Of a stretch of DNA of 6,904 bases, positions 1 through 6,131 are shown piece by piece. The notes under the pieces are model-generated. The model did no database searches and was not told where the DNA came from. It saw only the letters and a program-made list of their open reading frames with translations. The stretch spans positions 1 to 6,904 of the forward strand of contig CAZEAN010000208.1 of assembly GCA_964510225.1 (NCBI GenBank). Direction: 5' to 3'. The stretch is from CAZEAN01 sp964510225 (GTDB lineage: Bacteria > Planctomycetota > Planctomycetia > Isosphaerales > Isosphaeraceae). Within the stretch, counting starts at the first letter, position 1. Each line of letters begins with the position of its first letter. The translations under genes and the position numbers were made by a program.

Positions 1-80
1 CGGAACAACCCCCGAAAAACCCGCCCCCTACTTGACCCACCCGGGGCTTCATAGTGATAAAGCTCTCGGATGATTCCGGG

Positions 81-109
81 TTGACCGTTTTCGTCCTCTT
101 TCTTAAAGT
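81..109 (+). promoter_or_regulatory. Candidate sigma70-type promoter for the FlgI-like gene
   Basis: TTGACC (81-86, 5 of 6 consensus matches) is followed after exactly 17 bases by TAAAGT (104-109, 4 of 6). Transcription would start near 116, giving a leader of about 235 bases. This is consensus matching only. Planctomycete promoters are poorly characterised, so the call is tentative. Confidence 0.35.
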
Positions 110-338
110 TCGCGACCGACTCCGGTACGAGCCTCGCGACCGGTCTACCTACTATTCATCAGTGGTCGACCGCGCAACTAGGCCAGGCAACATCGAGGGG
201 CGTCCCCGGAACGATCAGGCGGGCGATCGGACCTTTCCCTGAGGTCATTGTCCAGGGATGAACAGGACCACGGGCGATCGTCTGTTCCTTTCGATTGCGG
301 GTCGGCCGCGATTTCGGTCGTTCTCTCGCGAGCCAGGC

Positions 339-345
339 AAGGAGG
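339..345 (+). promoter_or_regulatory. Ribosome binding site that fixes the start of the FlgI-like gene
   Basis: AAGGAGG is a near-perfect anti-16S match. It lies 7 bases before the in-frame ATG at 353. Another ATG at 348 is out of frame and too close to be served by it. The site argues for a start at 353 rather than the open-frame extension to TTG 248. Confidence 0.8.
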
Positions 346-352
346 CCATGCG

Positions 353-2458
353 ATGCGAGCTGGCAATTGGTGCCGGTCTATTCTGATGTCGAGCACCCAG
401 ACTCGAATTCTCTTTGGTCTGGCAATCCTGATGATTTCCGGCCCACTGCTCTTCGCGGCAGAGACCGACCAGATCGTCGGTGACATCGCCAAGCCGGTCG
501 GTCTAAGTGGGATCCGGGTGCAAGGTGTCGGTCTCGTCACGAACCTCGCCGGAACCGGGTCTGATCCCAAGCCATCGATTTACCGGGAAAAGCTCAAGCA
601 AGAGATCCAACGTGTTCCAGGGATCGACGCGGAAGGGATTCTGGGCGATCCGTACAAGCGGCACTCCTTAGTGATTGTGAGGGCGAATATTTCGGCAGGG
701 ATGACCCCTGAGGATGAACTGAATGTCGAAGTGCTCCTCCCTCCGGGAAGCGAGACGACGAGTCTTGATGGGGGCGTCCTGTTAGAGACTCGACTTTATG
801 AAGTAGCCTTCGGGTCTGAAGGTCAGCTTGATGGTAAAGAGTGGGTCCGCGCTTATGGTCCGGTCATTACCGGAACAGGAGACGAGCCCGAAGTCCTTAA
901 GACCGGGAAAGTGCTCGGCGGTGGCCGGATCCGGAAGCCCTTGCCCTACGCCATTGTGGTCGGCGAGAAGCATCGGAGTCGGTTCGTTGCCGAGACGCTC
1001 CAAGAGAAAATCAACTACCGATTTCAGTATCGTGAGGGGGGCTACAAACGGGACGCCGCAACCGCCAAGACGACGGGGACATTAGTCCTGAATGTTCCGA
1101 AAAACTATCACCATAACCAACGGCGGTATCTCCAAGTCATTACACAGCTTCAGCTTCAAGAGACACCCGCGCTGGTCGAACAGCGCCTCGAAGCGTGGGG
1201 TGAGGAACTGCTTCAACCCAAGACCGCTGGTGCCGCCGCCGTCAAACTGGAAGGGGTCGGCTCGACGGCGATCCCGGTTCTTTTAAGTGGGCTCGAAAGC
1301 CCTCATCCTCAAGTCCGATTCTTCGCCGCCGAGGCGCTCGCCTATCTCGATGATCCTGCAGGTTCTCAGGAATTGAAGCAGGCCGCCCTGGAGTTTCCAG
1401 AATTTCGGTCACTTGCCCTCGCCGGTCTTGCTGCGATGTACCATCCAGCCGGTCGTCTCCGACTCCGCGAGTTGATGGCCGAGGCCGATCCGGAACTCCG
1501 TTACGGCGCATTCAACGCGATCAGGATCACCGATCCCGGTGACCCTTACCTCGGCCGGGTCCCAGTTCTCGGTCTGGTCGAAGAGCGACGACGCGCGGAT
1601 GATCCTTTCGCGCTAGAAATCGGTGCGGTCGAGTCGGGTCGGAAGATCCAACCAATCCCCGAGGACCCGTTCGAACTGTACGTCGTCCCCGCCTCCGGAC
1701 CCTCCCTGATTCATGTTAGTCGGACCCATCGTCGCGAGATCGTTCTCTTTGGCGAGGATCACGAACTCCTCCCCCCGGTTGTTCTGGGCGGTATCGGGCC
1801 GATCTTGCTCAACGCTAGTGTTGAAGATGACCAGATCGAGGTCACTCGGATTGATCTTGGTAGCAGTGAGCAGGTCATCATGAGTTCAACCGATCTCGTC
1901 GAAGTCATCCGTTCCATCGCCGCGCTCGGCGGAACCTATCCCCAAGTCATCTCGATTCTGCAAGGTGCCGACAAGCAAGCCAATCTGACCGCGATGCTCC
2001 AAACGGATGCGATTCCTAATGATGTTGAGGCTTATGACCGTGCGCAGATGATTGGCGATGACGTCACTCGTGATGACGATCTGGAATTGGCGGAATATCA
2101 GGAAGAATCGGAATCCCAGGGCCGGTTCCCGCGATTGAACCTCTTCAAACGGTTCCGGAATCGGTTCGGCAACGAAGATGATGCATTGATCGGCCAAGAA
2201 CTGGCGACGGCACCAGGGCCCGTTCCGCTTGACGAGGCGGTGTTGCCAGCAGAGTTTGAGTTTGACCCTGTCCCGATGCCTGACCCAGAGACCGGGATCC
2301 GACCAACATCAGAGGAAGAGAAGAAGCCAGGCTCCTTAATCTCGGATCGATTCCGATTCGGACGTTCGCGCAATGAGACGACGCAAGAGAATCAAGAGAC
2401 CCCAAAACGAGAGAGCCTTCTCCAGCGCGTCCGGGGTCGATTGAACCGCGATCAGTAA
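353..2458 (+). CDS. Exported FlgI-like (flagellar P-ring domain) protein with HEAT repeats
   Basis: Protein of 701 residues starting at ATG 353, chosen for the AAGGAGG seven bases upstream and the signal peptide that follows. Residues 1-36 form a Sec signal: positive charges to R18, hydrophobic core 19-34, likely cleavage near A35/A36. Residues about 40-270 resemble the N-terminal part of the P-ring protein FlgI: VGDIA at 42-46, VQGVGLV at 56-62, GTG at 67-69, a D-E-L-N-V-E-V stretch about 121-127 and SLDGGVLLETRL at 137-148. Residues about 298-392 look like HEAT/PBS-lyase-type helical repeats. Residues about 419-555 are a further globular region that I do not recognise, and 556-701 are a charged, low-complexity tail with three Arg-rich motifs. 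FlgI is normally about 350-380 residues without HEAT repeats, and no other flagellar gene lies nearby. It is therefore a FlgI-domain protein, probably periplasmic or outer-membrane associated, and need not be a flagellar P-ring. Confidence 0.82.
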   Translation: MRAGNWCRSILMSSTQTRILFGLAILMISGPLLFAAETDQIVGDIAKPVGLSGIRVQGVGLVTNLAGTGSDPKPSIYREKLKQEIQRVPGIDAEGILGDPYKRHSLVIVRANISAGMTPEDELNVEVLLPPGSETTSLDGGVLLETRLYEVAFGSEGQLDGKEWVRAYGPVITGTGDEPEVLKTGKVLGGGRIRKPLPYAIVVGEKHRSRFVAETLQEKINYRFQYREGGYKRDAATAKTTGTLVLNVPKNYHHNQRRYLQVITQLQLQETPALVEQRLEAWGEELLQPKTAGAAAVKLEGVGSTAIPVLLSGLESPHPQVRFFAAEALAYLDDPAGSQELKQAALEFPEFRSLALAGLAAMYHPAGRLRLRELMAEADPELRYGAFNAIRITDPGDPYLGRVPVLGLVEERRRADDPFALEIGAVESGRKIQPIPEDPFELYVVPASGPSLIHVSRTHRREIVLFGEDHELLPPVVLGGIGPILLNASVEDDQIEVTRIDLGSSEQVIMSSTDLVEVIRSIAALGGTYPQVISILQGADKQANLTAMLQTDAIPNDVEAYDRAQMIGDDVTRDDDLELAEYQEESESQGRFPRLNLFKRFRNRFGNEDDALIGQELATAPGPVPLDEAVLPAEFEFDPVPMPDPETGIRPTSEEEKKPGSLISDRFRFGRSRNETTQENQETPKRESLLQRVRGRLNRDQ

Positions 2459-3094
2459 GATCGATCGAGATTGCCCCGTGGGATCGCTCGTTGCCCTAGT
2501 TAATCTAAGAAATATCTGAGCCGGGATACGGAATCTGATTCCTTGATTTATCCCGGTTTACAAGAGATTTCCCGAGGGTTCGGAGAACAGTCCGGGCCGA
2601 TTCGACCCGGATGCTCGGGGCTTGCGTTGTGTTCGTCTCTAAAGTCGCACGCCGCGCCGATCGAAAAGTAGTCTTGACGGCTAAGTCCGCTACCGCAAGG
2701 AGGCAACCGACTCTCCCTTCGAGGCCGGTCTTCAACGCGGTTGGTCGACGCGGTTCTTGGAGCCGACAGGATTGATCTTCGAGGTAGGATTGCCTCAAAG
2801 ACAATGCTGGAGGAGCCAGGCAAGGATGCCCGGACCCGCTGAGGAGGTACGGTCAGTTTGGGGTGTTTCATGGAACGTTCCGCTCGCCCCGGGCGTTTCA
2901 GTCCTCTCTTCCTGACCTAAATAATCCATATGACTACCCCTGACGGAACGAGCGTCCGTTGAGGTTGGTTGTTTGGAGACCGTCCTCGGTCCGGCTTCAA
3001 GCCGTGACGATCACCGAAGACCCCAATCGCCTCAGGGTATCGCAAACCTCCGAGGTCTCACACAATTTAAATGATCCGAGTGGAGCCCTCGATC
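2459..3094. other. Long intergenic region rich in inverted repeats
   Basis: About 636 bases without a gene I can support. Open frames on the minus strand (within 2505-2871) lack a ribosome binding site and have Arg/Pro/Ser-rich translations typical of out-of-frame GC-rich DNA. Besides the hairpin at 2517-2560 there is a nested pair: CCCGAG (2571-2576) with CTCGGG (2614-2619), enclosing TCCGGG (2591-2596) with CCCGGA (2606-2611). Three small consecutive hairpins lie nearer the downstream gene (2943-3004). An AT-rich AATAAT at 2920-2925 could be a -10 element for the regulator gene, but its -35 partner (TTCAGT at 2897-2902) is poor. I do not recognise any known structured RNA here, although the length would accommodate one. 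Confidence 0.5.
2517..2560 (+). terminator. Hairpin downstream of the FlgI-like gene, possible terminator
   Basis: Bases 2517-2528 pair with 2549-2560 over 12 positions: an 8-bp perfect core CCGGGATA/TATCCCGG plus four outer pairs, two of them G-U. Inside sits a second small inverted repeat, GGAAT (2530-2534) with ATTCC (2538-2542). The structure begins 58 bases after the stop codon. There is no proper U-run after it, so intrinsic termination would be weak. It may instead be an RNA 3'-end stabiliser or part of a regulatory element. Confidence 0.4.
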
Positions 3095-3670
3095 ATGAAG
3101 AAGGTCTACACGACCGGACAGGTCGCGAAGATCTGCAAGGTCGCACCGCGAACTGTTAGCAAGTGGTTCGACTCGGGCCGGTTACGCGGTTATCGCATCC
3201 CCGGCTCGCAGGATCGCCGAATCCCGCGCGACAACCTGCTCCGATTCCTCAAGGAATACGGGATGCCGCTCGGCGAGCTCGAAGCCGAAGTCTACAATAA
3301 AATACTGGTTGTGGGTGCTGACGGCCCACTCCAGGCGATGCTCCAAGAGCATCTCCGCGAGGGAGATGACTTCCGGCTCGAGACTGCTGCCTCAGGGTTT
3401 GAGGCTGGTATCCGCGCCGAAAGCTTTAATCCCGACTGTATCATTATTGATATGGCAATCGGTCGGATCGAAGCTGGTCAGATCGCTCAGAATCTCAAGC
3501 GGAGCGAAGACCACGCCGCGACCGTCTTGATCGCCCTTACCAGCGACGAGCCTGGCGAAGACGTCTACCGGCTCGGTTTCAACGACGGTTTCAAGAAGCC
3601 CTTCGACGGCGCACTTCTCGCCGAGCGCGTGAAGCGTTTGATTACTCAAAAGAAAAGCGAAGACGCCTAA
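3095..3670 (+). CDS. MerR/BldC-type HTH fused to an atypical receiver domain
   Basis: Predicted 191-residue cytoplasmic DNA-binding regulator. Residues about 4-55 form a MerR/excisionase-like (BldC-type) winged helix-turn-helix: YTTGQVAKIC, recognition helix around VAPRTVSKWF (16-25), then a wing and DRRIPRDNLLRFL. Residues about 68-185 are a response-regulator receiver domain, with phosphoacceptor-position D119 (IIIDM), T149 (IALT) and K168 before P169. The acidic pair that normally binds Mg2+ (VVDD) is replaced by G74-A75, leaving only D76, so phosphorylation may be altered or absent. The start is ATG 3095, with GGAG at 3082-3085 nine bases upstream. An in-frame ATG at 3071 would add eight residues but has no ribosome binding site. 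The HTH-before-receiver order is the reverse of common response regulators. It is a single-gene unit ending at a strong terminator, and its target genes cannot be inferred. Confidence 0.85.
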   Translation: MKKVYTTGQVAKICKVAPRTVSKWFDSGRLRGYRIPGSQDRRIPRDNLLRFLKEYGMPLGELEAEVYNKILVVGADGPLQAMLQEHLREGDDFRLETAASGFEAGIRAESFNPDCIIIDMAIGRIEAGQIAQNLKRSEDHAATVLIALTSDEPGEDVYRLGFNDGFKKPFDGALLAERVKRLITQKKSEDA

Positions 3671-3702
3671 AAGACAATCATTCTTGTTGAACGTAATAAG
3701 AT

Positions 3703-3765
3703 AAGCCTCAGGCCTTCTCGGCTGTTTCACCCTGTAACAGCAAGTAGGCTGAGGCTTTTTCTTTG
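3703..3765 (+). terminator. Branched rho-independent terminator of the HTH-receiver gene
   Basis: AAGCCTCAG (3703-3711) pairs perfectly with CTGAGGCTT (3749-3757). It is extended past a bulged G by CCT/AGG (3713-3715 with 3746-3748). A second hairpin, GCTGTT (3721-3726) with AACAGC (3736-3741), sits inside. The stem runs into TTTTTCTTTGATTT. It starts 32 bases after the stop codon. Read from the other strand, the stem is followed by TTATCTTATT, so it may also terminate the convergent receiver gene at 3911-4330. Confidence 0.85.
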
Positions 3766-3851
3766 ATTTCTCAGCTTAATATGACTTTGTTCTCTGCTTT
3801 TTTCCGAGAGGCCTATAGCGAGAGTACGTCTTTGAGGTGTCTGGATCTTAT

Positions 3852-3868
3852 ACTCATCCTAGATGAGT
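3852..3868. repeat. Short inverted repeat downstream of the CheY-like gene
   Basis: ACTCATC (3852-3858) and GATGAGT (3862-3868) form a perfect 7-bp stem with a 3-base loop. It lies 43 bases beyond the stop codon of the minus-strand receiver gene. On the plus strand it is followed by TTTT; on the minus strand it has no U-run. It may be a weak 3'-end hairpin for the receiver gene, or a second barrier to read-through from the upstream gene. Confidence 0.4.
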
Positions 3869-3910
3869 TTTGAGTGGCAAGTTTTCGATGAGGTATCGGC
3901 GTCGAGCTTC

Positions 3911-4330
3911 TCAAGCAAGCGCTTCCGCCTCCTCGTTGCACTCAATAACCGCCGCGAGTTCATCGAGATTGATCGGCTTCATCAGCACACGTTCGAATCC
4001 AAACGCGAGGGCATTCTGATGATCCTCTTCGCGTGAATTCCCAGTGACTGCGATCAGTCGACTCCCGGCGATCGACGGTTCCGACTTAAGCCTCTGTGCA
4101 AGCGCGAGACCTTGAGCTTGGCTCGGGAGGCCAAAGTCGGAGACAATCACCTCGGGCTTATACCGCAACGCACAATCGATTGCCCCCGACACATCGGTCG
4201 CGGTTTCCACGTCGAGTCCACGTTTATTGAGGAGTCGGCCGAGGAGAAAGACGATTTCGCGCGAATCATCAACAATGAGAACCCGGGTTTTTGAGGGCTT
4301 GCGATGGTCACTCACTGGAGCTGTTGACAT
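3911..4330 (-). CDS. Stand-alone CheY-like response regulator receiver protein
   Basis: A 139-residue single-domain receiver with no output domain. All the catalytic residues are present: the acidic pair D21-D22 (VLIVDDS), phosphoacceptor D65 (VIVSDFGLP), T96 (IAVTG) and K118 followed by P119. It should accept phosphate from a histidine kinase and signal by protein-protein contact in the cytoplasm, as single-domain receivers or phosphorelay intermediates do. The start at 4330 is supported by AGGAG (complement of 4339-4343) eight bases upstream. A short hydrophilic leader (residues 1-15) precedes the domain, and the C-terminus ends in an acidic, Ala-rich stretch. It is divergent from the sulfatase gene, sharing a 228-base upstream region. 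No kinase gene is in the window, so its partner is unknown. Confidence 0.9.
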   Translation of the reverse strand: MSTAPVSDHRKPSKTRVLIVDDSREIVFLLGRLLNKRGLDVETATDVSGAIDCALRYKPEVIVSDFGLPSQAQGLALAQRLKSEPSIAGSRLIAVTGNSREEDHQNALAFGFERVLMKPINLDELAAVIECNEEAEALA

Positions 4331-4460
4331 GACAGGGACTCCTGATGACTTGCGTTGGATCTTCGGGGCGGAATCGGAAGGGCGTGAAGTTGACCAAATC
4401 TCCTAGCGGGGTTGAGCGAGCAGGACACCAAGACGATGCCGGACTTCATCCACGCAACAC

Positions 4461-4489
4461 TTGGGAGGTGAAGATCAGCTTAATATAGC
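4461..4489 (+). promoter_or_regulatory. Candidate promoter of the sulfatase gene
   Basis: TTGGGA (4461-4466, 4 of 6 consensus matches) is followed after 17 bases by TATAGC (4484-4489, 4 of 6). Both sit in the only distinctly AT-rich stretch of the divergent intergenic region (about 4478-4496). Transcription would begin near 4496, about 63 bases before the ATG at 4559. Supported only by consensus matching. Confidence 0.4.
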
Positions 4490-4558
4490 ATAAATTCCCC
4501 TGCAGGTCACCCTTCCATCCGCGACATTTCAAGTCTTAGACTCGTTAGGCTGTTTCCA

Positions 4559-6067
4559 ATGCGCTTTAGCCCACAGCCGAGAACTCCCCCCATGACCGCT
4601 TTCACCGCGATCATTACCTCATTCTTGGGTCTTACCCTCGTACAAGGTCCTCACCCGTCGGCCCATTCGAAAGTACCGGTCACTCAGGCAACCGGTGAAT
4701 GGAATGTCGTGCTTTTCTTAATGGATGACCTTGGTTGGAATGATCTGAGTTGCCTAGGTTCTGACTACTATGAGACCCCGCGGATCGATGCCCTCGCTGC
4801 CGAAGGGATGCAGTTCTCCGACGCTTACTCGAATGCCCCGAATTGTGCGCCGAGCCGCGCGTGCTTGATCTCGGGGCTCTATGGACCCCGCCATGGTGTC
4901 TTCACCGTGGGGTCGCCGAATCGGGGAAATTCGAAGGATCGATACCTAATCCCGCCGTCGAACCGGACGGTCCTCGATCCTCAGTTCACGACAATCGCCG
5001 AGGTTCTCCAGGGAGCCGATTATCAGACCGCGATCATGGGGAAATGGCACTTGGGAGGAGACCCGACCACGCAGGGGTTCGATCTCGACGTTTGCAAGGG
5101 AGTAAAGCGTGGTTCGATTGGAGCGCCTCGGAGTTTCTTCCGCCCCTTCGGAAATGTAGCGATCGGCGATGGCCCCGAGGGCGAGTACCTCAGCGATCGT
5201 CTTGCCCAAGAAGCGGTCTCGTTCCTCGATTCAGTCGACGATAAGCCCTTCTTTCTTTATCTTCCCCACTTCGCGGTCCACACCCCGATTCAGGCCCCGG
5301 AAGCGACTGTCGCACGCTATCGCTCCAAAGAACCTGGAGAGCGCCACTTTGACCCCACCTACGCCGCGATGATCGACCATATGGATCAGGCGGTGGGCCG
5401 AGTCCTCGACGCCTTGGAGCGGAACGGGCAAGCAGAGCGGACGATCGTGATTTTTACCTCGGACAACGGTGGTTACGGGCCTATCACGTCGATGGAACCG
5501 CTCCGAGGCTCAAAGGGGATGCTTTATGAGGGGGGGATCCGTGTTCCGATGTTCGTCCGATGGCCGGGCGTTGTCGAGCCGGGGTCATCGTCCGATGAGC
5601 CAGTGATTGGGCTCGATCTCTATCCGACAATCCTCGACGCCCTCGGGATTCCGAGACCGGAGGGACTCGAACTTGATGGAGAGAGCTTCGTACCGATTCT
5701 CAAGGGAACCGCCAGCTCCCTGAAGCGTCAGGCACTCTATTGGCACTTCCCCGCCTATCTCGAGCGCTACAGTACGACGATTGGGCCATTTCGGACCACG
5801 CCAGCGTCGGCGATCCGGTTGGGAGATTGGAAGCTCATCGAATTCTTCGAAGACCGACGCTTAGAACTCTATCACCTTGGGACCGACCTTAGCGAATCGA
5901 ACGACCGATCGGAGGAGGAACCCGAGCGTGTCCTTGAGTTGCTCCGAGAGTTGCATCGTTGGCGATTGGAAACCAACGCACCGATTCCTGAACGACTCAA
6001 TCCCGAATTCAATCCGGTCCAGCGATTTCAATCCGACCAGGAAAGAGCGGTCCGAGCACGGCCATAA
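4559..6067 (+). CDS. Secreted type I sulfatase (formylglycine-dependent)
   Basis: A 502-residue arylsulfatase-family enzyme that hydrolyses sulfate esters; the substrate cannot be read from sequence but may be a sulfated polysaccharide. Residues 1-30 look like a Sec signal (R2 and R8, then a hydrophobic stretch 13-29). The metal-binding pair D56-D57 lies in MDDLGW. The signature C96-A-P-S-R100 supplies the cysteine converted to formylglycine. GKWHLG is at 161-166 (K162, H164), H241 in HTP, D302-N303 in TSDNGG and K319 in RGSKG. All expected active-site residues are present and the C-terminal subdomain (GDWKLIEFF, LYHLGTDLSE) is intact. A maturase (FGE or anSME) must be encoded elsewhere. The start is uncertain: ATG 4559 has only a weak TAGG nine bases upstream, and ATG 4592 is possible, but it would remove the basic residues of the signal peptide. 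Planctomycetes are known for large numbers of such sulfatases. Confidence 0.93.
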   Translation: MRFSPQPRTPPMTAFTAIITSFLGLTLVQGPHPSAHSKVPVTQATGEWNVVLFLMDDLGWNDLSCLGSDYYETPRIDALAAEGMQFSDAYSNAPNCAPSRACLISGLYGPRHGVFTVGSPNRGNSKDRYLIPPSNRTVLDPQFTTIAEVLQGADYQTAIMGKWHLGGDPTTQGFDLDVCKGVKRGSIGAPRSFFRPFGNVAIGDGPEGEYLSDRLAQEAVSFLDSVDDKPFFLYLPHFAVHTPIQAPEATVARYRSKEPGERHFDPTYAAMIDHMDQAVGRVLDALERNGQAERTIVIFTSDNGGYGPITSMEPLRGSKGMLYEGGIRVPMFVRWPGVVEPGSSSDEPVIGLDLYPTILDALGIPRPEGLELDGESFVPILKGTASSLKRQALYWHFPAYLERYSTTIGPFRTTPASAIRLGDWKLIEFFEDRRLELYHLGTDLSESNDRSEEEPERVLELLRELHRWRLETNAPIPERLNPEFNPVQRFQSDQERAVRARP

Positions 6068-6104
6068 AGAGGCGACGTCCTCGGACCGGACGCTCCGCGC
6101 GATC

Positions 6105-6129
6105 AGTCTCATCGCAGCGGATGATGACT
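6105..6129. terminator. Weak hairpin between the convergent sulfatase and redoxin genes
   Basis: AGTCTCATC (6105-6113) can pair with GATGA-t-GACT (6120-6129), giving nine pairs with one bulged T and a 6-base loop. It is the best hairpin in the 64-base gap between two converging genes. It has no U-run on either strand, so its role as a terminator is only a possibility. Confidence 0.25.
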
Positions 6130-6131
6130 AA

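Larger units (their letters stand above)
1..352. other. Leader/intergenic region upstream of the FlgI-like gene
   Basis: I see no convincing gene here. The open frames are short, have no Shine-Dalgarno sequence and show no recognisable protein. The region holds a candidate sigma70-type promoter (81-109) and a weaker alternative, TTGACC at 32-37 with GATAAA at 56-61 and an 18-base spacer. It also holds the strong ribosome binding site at 339-345. If either promoter is used, the downstream gene has an untranslated leader of more than 200 bases. The downstream reading frame also stays open back to a TTG at 248, but that extension has no ribosome binding site and would place an untypical stretch before the signal peptide, so I treat 248-352 as untranslated. 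Confidence 0.6.

Noticed and set aside
54..242. Small plus-strand open frame of 62 codons at the left end
   Set aside because: It starts at GTG without a ribosome binding site, overlaps the candidate promoter elements and encodes no recognisable sequence.
248..352. N-terminal extension of the FlgI-like protein to TTG 248
   Set aside because: No ribosome binding site precedes it, and it would bury the signal peptide behind 35 extra residues. AAGGAGG at 339-345 points to ATG 353.
2571..2860. Possible RNase P RNA, prompted by AGTCCGGGC near 2589-2597
   Set aside because: The short match resembles the 5' conserved core of bacterial RNase P RNA, but the preceding GAGGAA and the distal conserved ACAGAA-type block are missing, so the similarity is probably chance.
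2548..2871. Minus-strand open frame of about 107 codons in the long intergenic gap
   Set aside because: The translation is Arg/Pro/Ser-rich with no recognisable domain, no ribosome binding site is visible, and it overlaps another equally open minus-strand frame, as expected from GC-rich non-coding DNA.
3771..4486. Direct repeat TCAGCTTAATAT at 3771-3782 and 4475-4486, flanking the CheY-like gene
   Set aside because: A 12-base match is expected about once by chance in a window this size. There is no target duplication, transposase or other sign of mobility, so it does not support insertion of the gene.
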